From NCBI RefSeq assembly GCF_002934545.1, contig NZ_PTJA01000013.1, forward strand, positions 1-64,000: DNA of 64,000 nucleotides. The letters run 5' to 3'. This document shows, in pieces, positions 7,218 to 16,302 of this stretch. The notes below the pieces were generated by a model. The model worked only from the letters and a program-made list of their open reading frames with translations. It was not told the DNA's origin and searched no databases. How positions within the stretch are numbered: position 1 is the first letter of the stretch; each line of letters opens with the position of its first letter. The position numbers and the translations under genes are program-made. The DNA is from Lacrimispora xylanisolvens (lineage in GTDB: Bacteria > Bacillota > Clostridia > Lachnospirales > Lachnospiraceae).

Positions 7218-8625
7218 CGACTGTATTCTTCCTTTCCTGTATTTTAGGAAAAACAGATACAAGAGAAGAAGGTCCCTCTCCTGCCTGCAGGATAATCCGA
7301 TCTGACCGCAGGTGGTTTTTTTCCAGAATACTCTTAATTCCTCTCTGGATACTGGTTTCTGATTTCTTTAGCTTCTCCGGATAATAAAGCTGGAGAGTTG
7401 ATGTATTATCTCCATAAAGCATTAATAGCTTAAATGGTCCAAGTTCTGCAATTTCAAATTTAATAAAAATCCTTGCAATCCGCTGGGCGCCTGCCTGTGT
7501 ACTGCTGCCCTCTTCATCCGGGTCAATCCACATCTCTGAGAATAATTTCTTTCCATTGATTTCCATTGGAAATGCCAGATGAAGGATGGGCATATAAACG
7601 CTTTCATTGACCACAAGTGACTGGATTATATTCAGAAACGTCTGTCTGTTTTCAAGTCCGGCGCCTCCGCTTACTCCGGTTCTTAAAAAATCAATAAATT
7701 TATCTGACCACTGGTTCTTTCCTGCTGCCTGCTCCATGTCAACCTGACCAAGCAGTTCTCCAAATTCTTCTGCAGTCGTCGAACCAAAATGCCTGCGAAA
7801 TCCCTGATATCCCGTAAGTTTTGCAAATGCCTGCAGGACATCTTCTCTGTTACCATTTTCATATCTTGCCATAAGAACGCTTAAAAGGGAAATCTTATCA
7901 CGTACAGTACCCATATCATGGTTTGCAGCAATATAACGGCCCATAAAAGGAAGGATTTTCTCTTTCAAAAGAGCACTGTTTGCCTGGGTATCTCCCTCGT
8001 TTGCAGATAGATCCAGTTCTTTTAACATCTCCTCCAGCTGGGAAGCAGTCTGCTTGAATACATACCCTTCCATACCTTTTACTGTATTAAATATATCATG
8101 AAGAATATGCTTTCCGGAAGACATATCATTAAACTTTTTTATAAAATTTAATATATCAGCTTTTAAGTCAACAGAACCTGTGTCAGCCATGACCTGTCGC
8201 AGCTGATCAAAGATTCCTCCGTTGAAGCGGACGGAAGACTCCGCCTGTTCTTTTAAAAACCCAGGAACATCTTCCTCTTTCATCTGGCTTGCTTTAAAAA
8301 AAGAAGCAATTTGTCTGGCTGCTTCTTCTCCCATCACACCTCCGGTTAACATCTCTTCTCCCTGAAAAAAAACATCAGAAAAAATCCGGGTAATATCCGG
8401 AGTATTCTTGATCATATTGAGAAATGTACCGAAGTTGGAACGATACTGAAATGCCAGCTGCTGTTCCTGATTTCCTCCTGAATCAGTCCGGTTATCCCCA
8501 CGCATCACTTTCGACGGATCCACAGGGTTTTGTATCTGAGGCCCCTGGCCTGCCTGGGGGTTATTTTTAATTGTAGAATTATCATAGCCGGACATTGGAG
8601 TTGTTACTTTCAGAATATCTGCCAT
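7204..8625 (-). CDS. FliK-like/YlqG-type flagellar protein
   Basis: A 473-residue protein with no signal peptide or membrane segment. The N-terminal 60 residues are polar and disordered, and the middle (about 70-320) is mostly helical. The last 130 residues resemble the compact C-terminal domain of FliK-type proteins (LAFPMEINGKKLFSEMWID, GPFKLLMLYGD). Its place directly before an FlhB-tail gene is that of ylqG in B. subtilis. This identification rests mainly on gene order and is weaker than for its neighbours. The ribosome site is GGAGG. No SigD site was found upstream. Confidence 0.55.
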   Translation of the reverse strand: MADILKVTTPMSGYDNSTIKNNPQAGQGPQIQNPVDPSKVMRGDNRTDSGGNQEQQLAFQYRSNFGTFLNMIKNTPDITRIFSDVFFQGEEMLTGGVMGEEAARQIASFFKASQMKEEDVPGFLKEQAESSVRFNGGIFDQLRQVMADTGSVDLKADILNFIKKFNDMSSGKHILHDIFNTVKGMEGYVFKQTASQLEEMLKELDLSANEGDTQANSALLKEKILPFMGRYIAANHDMGTVRDKISLLSVLMARYENGNREDVLQAFAKLTGYQGFRRHFGSTTAEEFGELLGQVDMEQAAGKNQWSDKFIDFLRTGVSGGAGLENRQTFLNIIQSLVVNESVYMPILHLAFPMEINGKKLFSEMWIDPDEEGSSTQAGAQRIARIFIKFEIAELGPFKLLMLYGDNTSTLQLYYPEKLKKSETSIQRGIKSILEKNHLRSDRIILQAGEGPSSLVSVFPKIQERKNTVDVRI

Positions 8626-8685
8626 ATTATGCCTCCATACAAGTGGTGTTTCATATATTTTTTCAAAAGGTTGTTTGATTTACTA

Positions 8686-8712
8686 TTATTTTTTTTTCAG
8701 CCATACCGATAA
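8686..8712 (+). promoter_or_regulatory. SigD promoter of cheA
   Basis: TTAT (8686-8689), 15-base spacer, ACCGATAA (8705-8712), 40 bases before the cheA start. It fits the local SigD pattern. A sigma-A-like TATACT nearby (8720-8730) is an alternative. Confidence 0.5.
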
Positions 8713-8751
8713 ATAATTATATACTATACTAGACAAGGCGGTGTAAATATT

Positions 8752-10869
8752 ATGGATAACGGCATGGATAATATGCTTGATATGTATCTTTTTGAAACCA
8801 ATTCTCTACTGGAGCAATTGGACGAACTCCTGATCGAAGCCGAAAAAGCAGGAGATTTTACGGTGGATGATGTGAATGAAATTTTTCGTATCATGCATAC
8901 CGTTAAGGGTTCTTCTGCAATGATGGAGTTTAACTCTTTGATGCAGATCGCTCATCACATTGAAGATTTATTCTTTTTTATCCGTGAGAACGGTTTGGAT
9001 TCCCTTGAGAGTTCTCACAAAAGCACCCTTTTTGATTTAATGTTCCGCTCTACTGATTTGCTTCGTGCCGAAGTTTCAAAGGTTCAAAACAATGAGCCAC
9101 TTAGTGATAATGTCGACAGTCTGACCGAGGAAATTAATAGTTTCCTGAAAAAAATCAGTAAGGATAATAAAGATACTGCACCAGAAAACAAGAAGACCGC
9201 TAAGCCGGCAGCAAAAGAAAGTGTGAAGCCAGCTGCTGCTCCTGTTGCAGTAGTGGATCTGGATGAGGTTCGTATGGATCTTGCAGAATGCCCGGATGAT
9301 AATGCAGCTTATTTCCTCCGTATCTTTTTTGATGAGGGCTGCGGAATGGAGAATCTCCGCGCATTTATGCTCATCAGCTCTTTAAAGGAATCCGGTCTGG
9401 AATTTAATTTTTACCCCAGCGATGTGGAAACCAACAGTCAGAGCAGTGTTTCTATTATCGAAAAAGGATTTTATCTTGCTCTTGACTCCAGGGAGACTGC
9501 AGATGCAGCAATCTCACAGATCAATAATATGAACAACCTCCGCTCTTATGAACTGATTCAGAATGTACGGGCAAAGAGTGCAGTGGAAGAAAAGGCTGTA
9601 GAGGCAGCTTCTGCTCCCGTTAGCCAGGAAAACGCCGCTCCTGCAAATGCTCCCGCCGCCAGCACAGGACATCAGATGCCCAGTAAGCAGAATCTGATCA
9701 GTGTTAATTTAGCAAAGCTTGACAACCTGGTTGCAATTGTAGGTGAGATTGTAATAACGGAATCCATGGTTACTTCTTCTCCTGAAATCCAGAATATGAA
9801 GAATCTGGATAGTTTCTTAAAGGCAACCAGACAGCTTCGTAAGCTGACTGATGATCTGCAGGATATCGTTATGTCTCTCCGCATGGTTCCTGTTTCCGGC
9901 GTGTTCCAGAAAATGAATCGTATTGTCAGAGATATGAAGCAGAAACTGAAAAAGGATGTCCGGCTGACAATCGTTGGTGAGAATACGGAAGTTGATAAAT
10001 CCATTGTAGACAGCATCGGCGATCCGATCATGCATATTGTACGTAACTCTATGGATCATGGAATCGAAGAGACTGCTGAGGAACGGATCAAAGCCGGTAA
10101 AAATCCTCAGGGTGAAATTATTCTTTCTGCCAACCATACCACGAATGAAGTCATTATCTCCATACGTGATGACGGACGCGGCGTAAATCCAGCCGGTGTC
10201 CTTGCGAAGGCAAAAAGAAACGGCATTCTTACCAAACCGGAAAGCGAGTATACCCAGAAAGAGATCCTTTCTCTTTTGTTAGCCCCGGGCTTTTCTACCA
10301 ACGAGACAGTTACTGAGTTTTCAGGCCGTGGAGTTGGAATGGATGTTGTTAAGAAGAATGTGGAAGCCATTGGCGGAACCATTACTATTACAAGTGAGCT
10401 TGGAAAGGGAATGTGTACCACATTAAAAATCCCGCTTACCATGGCGATTGTTGACGGTATGGAGATCTCCGTAGGCAAATCCGTATTTACAATTCCGATT
10501 GCCAATATCCGCCAGTCCTTTAAGGTAAAGAACGAAGAAGTTATTTATGATACAGAAGGAAATGAAATTATCAGATGCATGAATCAGTTCTATCCAATTA
10601 TCCGGATTCACAGACTCTACAATATTGAAACAGAAGTGACCAATATTGAAGACGGTATTCTGGTATGGGTTGAATCCGGGGATAAATCCTACTGTCTCTT
10701 TGTAGATGATCTTCTGGGCGAACAGCAGGTGGTAGTGAAGCCTCTTCCGGTATACTTAAACAGCTTTAATATTAAAGATTCCGGTATCAGCGGTTGTACC
10801 ATTCTTGGTGACGGCAATATCAGCATCATATTAGACGTTTTAAATCTGTATGCTGCAGCTCATAATTAA
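8752..10869 (+). CDS. cheA: Chemotaxis histidine kinase CheA
   Basis: 705 residues with the full CheA order. The Hpt domain (1-110) has phospho-accepting H49 in IMHTVKGSS. An Ala/Pro/Lys linker, a CheY/CheB-binding P2 domain (about 170-265) and a second linker follow. The dimerisation domain is at about 305-375. The HATPase domain (about 380-560) shows the N box HIVRNSMDHGIEE and the G box DDGRGV. The C-terminal CheW-like P5 domain is at about 565-700. It phosphorylates CheY and CheB in receptor arrays at the membrane. It is first in cheA-cheW-cheR-cheB, with a probable SigD promoter just upstream. Confidence 0.97.
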   Translation: MDNGMDNMLDMYLFETNSLLEQLDELLIEAEKAGDFTVDDVNEIFRIMHTVKGSSAMMEFNSLMQIAHHIEDLFFFIRENGLDSLESSHKSTLFDLMFRSTDLLRAEVSKVQNNEPLSDNVDSLTEEINSFLKKISKDNKDTAPENKKTAKPAAKESVKPAAAPVAVVDLDEVRMDLAECPDDNAAYFLRIFFDEGCGMENLRAFMLISSLKESGLEFNFYPSDVETNSQSSVSIIEKGFYLALDSRETADAAISQINNMNNLRSYELIQNVRAKSAVEEKAVEAASAPVSQENAAPANAPAASTGHQMPSKQNLISVNLAKLDNLVAIVGEIVITESMVTSSPEIQNMKNLDSFLKATRQLRKLTDDLQDIVMSLRMVPVSGVFQKMNRIVRDMKQKLKKDVRLTIVGENTEVDKSIVDSIGDPIMHIVRNSMDHGIEETAEERIKAGKNPQGEIILSANHTTNEVIISIRDDGRGVNPAGVLAKAKRNGILTKPESEYTQKEILSLLLAPGFSTNETVTEFSGRGVGMDVVKKNVEAIGGTITITSELGKGMCTTLKIPLTMAIVDGMEISVGKSVFTIPIANIRQSFKVKNEEVIYDTEGNEIIRCMNQFYPIIRIHRLYNIETEVTNIEDGILVWVESGDKSYCLFVDDLLGEQQVVVKPLPVYLNSFNIKDSGISGCTILGDGNISIILDVLNLYAAAHN

Positions 10870-10895
10870 TTTTAATTGGAAACGGAGGAATACAA

Positions 10896-11387
10896 ATGTC
10901 AGCAGAAAGTACTAGAACAGCTATGGATGGTGCAGATAATTTAACAGATTTTATCTCTGACGCAACAGAAGCCATGGAGCGTTATCTCACCTTTCGCACC
11001 GACAATTTAATTTTTGGTGTAAGCACAAACTATATTATTGAAATCATTACCAACCACGTAATTACTGCTATGCCCATGATGCCAAACTATGTAAAGGGTA
11101 TTATCAATTTAAGAGGACAGATCGTTCCGATTATTGATATAAGGCTCAGACTGGGAAAACCTGCAATTGAATACACCAGCACTACCTGTGTCATTGTATT
11201 AAATGTTGATTCTGTTTTCATCGGTATCATTGTAGATGCAGTGGAACAGGTTCTGGATATTGATTATTCCAGAATATCCTCAGTTCCGGCAAGCAACCGG
11301 GAAGAACTTGTCAGCGGCATGATTTCCATGCCGGACAACAAAGTTGTTCTGCTTCTGGATTGCGAAACATTAGTTAATAACTCATAA
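10896..11387 (+). CDS. cheW: Chemotaxis adaptor CheW
   Basis: A 163-residue single CheW domain (GVSTNYIIEII, YVKGIINLRGQIVPIIDIR, GIIVDAVEQVL). It couples CheA to chemoreceptors. A polar 30-residue N-terminal extension precedes the domain. It has a good GGAGG site and starts 26 bases after cheA. Confidence 0.95.
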   Translation: MSAESTRTAMDGADNLTDFISDATEAMERYLTFRTDNLIFGVSTNYIIEIITNHVITAMPMMPNYVKGIINLRGQIVPIIDIRLRLGKPAIEYTSTTCVIVLNVDSVFIGIIVDAVEQVLDIDYSRISSVPASNREELVSGMISMPDNKVVLLLDCETLVNNS

Positions 11388-11400
11388 AGGACGGCTATCT

Positions 11401-12213
11401 ATGTTAACACTCTCACAGCAAGACTTCACACGGCTGGTTCAGTTCGTGAAAAAAAATTACGGGATCGATCTTTCTAAAAAGATGCAATTGATTATGGGGC
11501 GGTTATCCAATACCATTATATCAATGGGGTACACCTCATTTACAGATTATATAGATCAGATTACCTCGTCAAGAAACCCAGCCGACCTTGAAGTAATGCT
11601 GAATAAGCTTACAACAAATTATACTTATTTTATGAGGGAAGAGGCTCATTTTAATTTCTTTCGTGATACCATTCTCCCATATCTGTTAGCCACAAAGAAA
11701 AACAAGGTTTTAAGTATATGGAGTGCAGGCTGTTCTTCTGGTGAGGAGCCTTATACAATATCAATGATTATAAAGGAAACCCTGGGGGCGCAAGCCGCCC
11801 TCTGGGATACCCGGGTTCTTGCTACCGACATATCACAGAACGCTTTGCGGGCAGCGAAGGAGGCAGTATACGACGAGGATTCCCTCAAAAATTTGTCACC
11901 TGCATGGGTATCAAAATATTTCGTCAAAACAGCAGAAAAAGGTATTTATACTGTGGCACCCTCCATTAAATCCAATGTTATTTTCCAGACATTTAACCTA
12001 ATGGACCCCATACGATTCCGATTAAAATTTGACGTCATTTTCTGCAGAAACGTAATGATTTATTTTGACCAGAGCACCAAGGACGCTTTAATACAGCGCT
12101 TCTATGACGCAACTGCTCCGGGAGGCTATCTGCTGATTGGCCATTCGGAGACGATTAACAAGGAAAAAACACCTTATAAGTATCTCATGCCAGCTACATA
12201 CCGAAAAGAATAA
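11401..12213 (+). CDS. cheR: Chemoreceptor glutamate methyltransferase CheR
   Basis: 270 residues. A small N-terminal helical domain is followed by a SAM-dependent methyltransferase fold. The SAM-binding motif is IWSAGCSSGEEPYT, and VIFCRNVMIYFD and GYLLIGHSE are typical CheR motifs. It methylates glutamates on receptors and works against CheB. It begins 13 bases after cheW, with AAAGGACGG as ribosome site. A long hairpin separates it from cheB. Confidence 0.95.
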   Translation: MLTLSQQDFTRLVQFVKKNYGIDLSKKMQLIMGRLSNTIISMGYTSFTDYIDQITSSRNPADLEVMLNKLTTNYTYFMREEAHFNFFRDTILPYLLATKKNKVLSIWSAGCSSGEEPYTISMIIKETLGAQAALWDTRVLATDISQNALRAAKEAVYDEDSLKNLSPAWVSKYFVKTAEKGIYTVAPSIKSNVIFQTFNLMDPIRFRLKFDVIFCRNVMIYFDQSTKDALIQRFYDATAPGGYLLIGHSETINKEKTPYKYLMPATYRKE

Positions 12214-12220
12214 TCTGCCT

Positions 12221-12270
12221 AATATAAAATCTATTTACCAGTATAAAAACCGGTAAATGGATTTTATATT
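12221..12270 (+). terminator. Long hairpin between cheR and cheB
   Basis: A 19-bp stem with one G-U pair (12221-12239 with 12252-12270) and a 12-base loop. The right arm ends in a T-rich run (ATTTTATATT), but no clean poly-T follows. It may partly terminate transcription before cheB or protect the 3' end of cheAWR. A TATAAT at 12286-12291 could give cheB a separate promoter, though its -35 is poor. Confidence 0.5.
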
Positions 12271-12353
12271 ACACAGATTTATCCATATAATATGGATGAT
12301 TTAAAAATCATTTTCTGACTGTATAAACTCAGCAACAGAGAACGGAGTATATT

Positions 12354-13400
12354 ATGAATGAAAAAATAAAAGTTTTTATCGTAGATGATTCCATGCTTTT
12401 CCGCAAGGTTTTAATTGATAATTTATCGCAGAATCCAAATATAGAAGTAGTTGGATATGCAATTGATGCATTTGATGCAGAAAGAAAAATACCCTTAGTC
12501 AAACCTGACGTAGTGACGGTGGACGTAGAAATGCCGCGGTTAAACGGGATTGATTTTGTAAAAAAGCTTCTTCCAACCTACCCGGTTCCGGTCATTTTGG
12601 TTTCTTCCCTCAATTTAAATGTATTTGAGGCGCTTTCTGCGGGTGCGGTAGACTTTGTAAGAAAACCGGATATGTCCATGAGCATTAATACCAATACATT
12701 TTTAAATACATTAATGAGCAAAATATTTATAGCCTCACGGGCTAAAATTAAAGTGCCTGCAAAGGTTTCTCCTGCTGCTGTTCCGGTAGCTGCATTAGGG
12801 GGAAATAAGCCTTTCGGTCTGAATGCTTATAATACAGTTATTGCAATTGGGGCGTCAACCGGTGGAACAGAGGCCACGCTCCAGGTATTAAAAGATCTTC
12901 CCGCAGATACACCTGGCATCGTGGTTACCCAGCACATGCCAGAAGGATTTACCAAGATGTATGCTGACCGCTTAAACCGTCTTTGCCATATGAAAGTGAA
13001 AGAGGCACAAAGTGGTGACCCGATTGAGCGTGGGCAGGTACTGATTGCACCTGGCGATTTTCAAATGAAAGTAGTCCGTGTAGGTAACCGTTACAGTGTA
13101 AACTGCTATTCCGGTGAAAAAGTAAGCGGACACCGCCCTTCCGTAGATGTACTGTTTCAGTCTGTTGCAGACGCTGCCGGGGCTTCCTCCGTTGGTATCA
13201 TTATGACTGGTATGGGGCGTGACGGAGCGGACGGACTTTTAAGCATGAAGAAGAAAGGCGCCTTTACCATCGGGCAGGATGCAGAAAGCTGCGTGGTGTA
13301 CGGAATGCCTATGGTTGCCTACAATATTGGTGCTGTAGTTACTCAGGTTTCCTGTTCTAACATCTCCAATGTGCTTTTAAAGCATTTATACTCACTTTAA
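12354..13400 (+). CDS. cheB: Chemoreceptor methylesterase CheB
   Basis: 348 residues. The receiver domain (1-125) has D11/D12, phospho-acceptor D57 and K104. An Ala/Pro linker leads to the CheB esterase domain (about 160-345), with catalytic S168 (GASTGG), H194 (TQHMP) and D290 (GMGRDGA). It removes methyl groups or deamidates receptors when phosphorylated by CheA. It lies 140 bases after cheR, so its transcription may be partly separate. Confidence 0.96.
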   Translation: MNEKIKVFIVDDSMLFRKVLIDNLSQNPNIEVVGYAIDAFDAERKIPLVKPDVVTVDVEMPRLNGIDFVKKLLPTYPVPVILVSSLNLNVFEALSAGAVDFVRKPDMSMSINTNTFLNTLMSKIFIASRAKIKVPAKVSPAAVPVAALGGNKPFGLNAYNTVIAIGASTGGTEATLQVLKDLPADTPGIVVTQHMPEGFTKMYADRLNRLCHMKVKEAQSGDPIERGQVLIAPGDFQMKVVRVGNRYSVNCYSGEKVSGHRPSVDVLFQSVADAAGASSVGIIMTGMGRDGADGLLSMKKKGAFTIGQDAESCVVYGMPMVAYNIGAVVTQVSCSNISNVLLKHLYSL

Positions 13401-13424
13401 TTAAAGAAAATCCTTGATAAAAAG

Positions 13425-13451
13425 TTAATATTTCTTATTAAATGACGATAA
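13425..13451 (+). promoter_or_regulatory. SigD promoter of the flgM operon
   Basis: TTAA (13425-13428), 15-base spacer, GACGATAA (13444-13451), 57 bases before flgM. It has the same -10 as the fliD promoter. SigD driving its own anti-sigma gene is the usual arrangement. Confidence 0.55.
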
Positions 13452-13507
13452 TATAACTGTGATATAAAAAGTTAAGTTATTTGAAGCTCTCAGAAAGGAG
13501 TAATTTC

Positions 13508-13831
13508 ATGCGTATCTCATCGAATTATCTTAATACGCTGTATAATACATCCATGATACGACAAAATCAGGACTCAACCAGCAGCCCGGCTTACGAATCA
13601 GCAAAAACCAATTACGATGAAATCACCATACGTTCCGCTTCCCAGGAAGATATGGATTCAAAATTTGCTGCCACGCTAAAGAACATGCTCATGAATGAAA
13701 TCAAGAATCCAGCGTCTGACGAAAAGCTGAGTCAGTTAAAGGAACGAATGGAAAACGGTACCTATCAGGTAGATGCCAATAAGATCGCAGAGAAGATTCT
13801 CTGGTACAAAGGAGCAGAAAGTAATGAATGA
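13508..13831 (+). CDS. flgM: Anti-sigma-28 factor FlgM
   Basis: 107 residues. The C-terminal half has the FlgM pattern (KLSQLKERMENGTYQVDANKIAEKIL); the N-terminal half is polar and disordered, as in the family. It binds SigD and holds it inactive until it is exported through the completed hook-basal body. The ATG at 13508 is used because AGAAAGGAG ends 7 bases before it; the earlier TTG lies in front of that site. It heads flgM-flgN-flgK-flgL-DUF6470-fliW-csrA and overlaps flgN by 8 bases. Confidence 0.88.
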   Translation: MRISSNYLNTLYNTSMIRQNQDSTSSPAYESAKTNYDEITIRSASQEDMDSKFAATLKNMLMNEIKNPASDEKLSQLKERMENGTYQVDANKIAEKILWYKGAESNE

Positions 13832-14249
13832 GTTTACAGCCATCGTTGAAGATCTGGTTGAGCTCTTCAAAGAGCTGACTGAGATCGAACAGATAAAAAT
13901 AGAAGCAGTGAAGAAGAACATGGTCACTTATGTGGAAGACTGCATGAATAAGGAACAGGCGGCCGTTTTAAAACTGAGAGGCCTGGATAAAAAGCGGGAA
14001 GCCTGTCAGAAGAACATGGGCTTTGAGGGATATACCTTTCAGCAGATACTGGAGAACACCACAGGGGAAGAGCAAAGACGGCTTCGGCAGCTGTTTGACA
14101 CTCTCTCCTACCATGTCAGTCTTTTTCAGGACACCAATGAAAGTGCCCGGGCTATGCTTGAAATAAGCCTACATAATATTAACAAAGCCATACAACGCAC
14201 CCACAAGGACAGTACAAAAGATAAAAAGAATTGGGAGGGTCTCATATGA
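13824..14249 (+). CDS. flgN: FlgN-type export chaperone
   Basis: 141 residues, almost wholly helical and charged, as expected for FlgN, the chaperone for the hook-filament junction proteins FlgK and FlgL. Start 13824 has GGAG 9 bases upstream. It overlaps flgM by 8 bases and flgK by 4 (ATGA), so translation is probably coupled. Sequence conservation in this family is low; position between flgM and flgK supports the call. Confidence 0.85.
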   Translation: MNEFTAIVEDLVELFKELTEIEQIKIEAVKKNMVTYVEDCMNKEQAAVLKLRGLDKKREACQKNMGFEGYTFQQILENTTGEEQRRLRQLFDTLSYHVSLFQDTNESARAMLEISLHNINKAIQRTHKDSTKDKKNWEGLI

Positions 14250-16288
14250 CACGATCTACATTTTCCGGTTTTACGATTGCTCAGCTTGCCATGACCGCCA
14301 GTCAGCGAGCCCTTGATGTTACCGGACAGAATATCGCTAATATTAACACAAAAGGTTACACAAGACAGCAGGTGGATCTTGTAAGCCTTAATTTAAAAGG
14401 TGCTGACCCTACCGGCAGCGGTCCTGGATCTAAAATCGGTTACGGTGTGGAAATCACAGGAATTTCTCAGATCAGAGATCCATTTCTTGATGTGCAGTAT
14501 CGTAATCAGATTGCAAAAGTGGGTACTGCAGATGCCCGTCAGGCAGGTTTGGATCAGCTGGCTGATATCTTTGACGAAACTGACAGAGATGCATTAAAAA
14601 AAGCACTTAGTGATTTAAGCAGCAGTTTAGACCAGCTGTCTTCCAATGCAAATAACAGTGAATTTGACAGCATAGTTCGTTCCAGATCTCAAGTTCTGTT
14701 AAACTATATTCATCAAAAAGCTACGGATTTAAAGACTACCCGTGAAGAAACCATGTACGGACTGGAGAATACTGATATAAAGACTGTTAACAGCCTTCTC
14801 TCTGATATCGGTGAATTAAATGATACCATTTGGAAGGGTCAGATATTAGGTAATCCATCTCTTGAACTGATGGATCAGAGAAATAACAAGCTGGACGAGC
14901 TCGCTGGTTATCTGCCTATCAGCGTAAGTTACAAAGAGGTTACTATCGGCTCCAGCGAGAAATACAGTTATCCAGTGGTGATGTTAAACGGCTCCAATGG
15001 AATGAGCTATGAGCTGACAGCAGGGGAGCATGGAGAAAATACTGCATCCTTTTCCATGGAGGAACATAAAGACTTAAATGGCAACCCAGATGGAACCGTC
15101 CGTATATCTGTTATTCCTGCCACCAATTATCCCAAGGGTATAGATGTTTCTGCTCTAAAGACAGATATTACTAATTATCTAAAGGATGGATCAATAAAAG
15201 GTACAGTGGACTTACTTAATAAATCCGGAGAACTTGATAATCCTGCTACGGATTTCAGAGGTTTTGGGTATTATGAGAAGACACTGGATTCCATTGTTCA
15301 GACCTTTGCCAAGACTTTCAATGATTTAAACGGAAATATGCAGCCTTATACAGGAGCCAATTTAATGCCGTCTTCCGGGACTGCCAATGCTATGATTACG
15401 ACAGGATCAGAAAATGCAGAATTTTCTTTCGGTTTTTCTAATACAACTGGCAATTTCTTAAGTGGTGAAACCATCAACTTTAATGGTACTGTGTATACCT
15501 TTGGTGACGGTTCCGGAACCACCATTAAAATTGGCGATACATTGGATGACAGTCTGGAAAATCTGGCCTCCAGATTATCTACAGAATTTGCCAGCTTAAA
15601 TGTAAACGGTTCACCAGTTGATGGTAAGTGGAGCTATAACAGTAGCAGTAAAAAACTGACGTGGGCTAGCGATTCGCCTTTAAGCTCTGGTACAGAAATC
15701 ACTAGTTCCAGCATAAAATTTACAGATACAAATACAATAAGCTTTTTATATAAAGCAAATAAAAACAATATTAAAAACTTTGATTTATTTAAGACATCTG
15801 ACGGCAGTAAGGATTTCACTGCCTCAAATATAAAGATTAACGATGATTGGATGAATAACTCAATTCATATCATTGCCTCTCATGATCCGGATGCAGGCTC
15901 GACAGCCAATGATAATATTTTAAAAATGTTAAAATCCCTAACTGACAGCAGAGAGTTCAAATATGAATATACTACTACGGATAGCAGCGGCATTAAAACA
16001 TCAAAATCTATATCATTTTATACCGGAAATTTCTCTGAGTGCTATTCCACTCTTGAGAATAATCAGGGTATTGACAGTTCATCAAATAAAGCAATATTGG
16101 ATAATCATGTTTCAGTAGTGCAGCAGACAGCCAACAATAGGGATTCAGTATCTGGTGTCTCTTTGGATGATGAAGGAATCAATCTGATGCATTATCAAAA
16201 ATCATTCAGTGCAGCTGCCCGTTTCATGACAACTTTGGATCAGGCTCTCGATGTTCTAATTAACAGTACCGGAGTAGTCGGCAGATAA
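14246..16288 (+). CDS. flgK: Hook-filament junction protein FlgK (HAP1)
   Basis: 680 residues. The N-terminus carries the flagellar rod/hook motif (SQRALDVTGQNIANINTKGYTRQ), and the C-terminus the matching helix (GINLMHYQKSFSAAARFMTTLDQALDVLIN). The two terminal helices form the D0/D1 core, and the Ser/Asn-rich middle (about 250-560) is the variable exposed part. It is exported by the flagellar type III system without a Sec signal. The start at 14246 follows GGGAGG; the TTG at 14231 is not used. Confidence 0.96.
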   Translation: MTRSTFSGFTIAQLAMTASQRALDVTGQNIANINTKGYTRQQVDLVSLNLKGADPTGSGPGSKIGYGVEITGISQIRDPFLDVQYRNQIAKVGTADARQAGLDQLADIFDETDRDALKKALSDLSSSLDQLSSNANNSEFDSIVRSRSQVLLNYIHQKATDLKTTREETMYGLENTDIKTVNSLLSDIGELNDTIWKGQILGNPSLELMDQRNNKLDELAGYLPISVSYKEVTIGSSEKYSYPVVMLNGSNGMSYELTAGEHGENTASFSMEEHKDLNGNPDGTVRISVIPATNYPKGIDVSALKTDITNYLKDGSIKGTVDLLNKSGELDNPATDFRGFGYYEKTLDSIVQTFAKTFNDLNGNMQPYTGANLMPSSGTANAMITTGSENAEFSFGFSNTTGNFLSGETINFNGTVYTFGDGSGTTIKIGDTLDDSLENLASRLSTEFASLNVNGSPVDGKWSYNSSSKKLTWASDSPLSSGTEITSSSIKFTDTNTISFLYKANKNNIKNFDLFKTSDGSKDFTASNIKINDDWMNNSIHIIASHDPDAGSTANDNILKMLKSLTDSREFKYEYTTTDSSGIKTSKSISFYTGNFSECYSTLENNQGIDSSSNKAILDNHVSVVQQTANNRDSVSGVSLDDEGINLMHYQKSFSAAARFMTTLDQALDVLINSTGVVGR

Positions 16289-16302
16289 AAGGAGGTAAAT
16301 AA

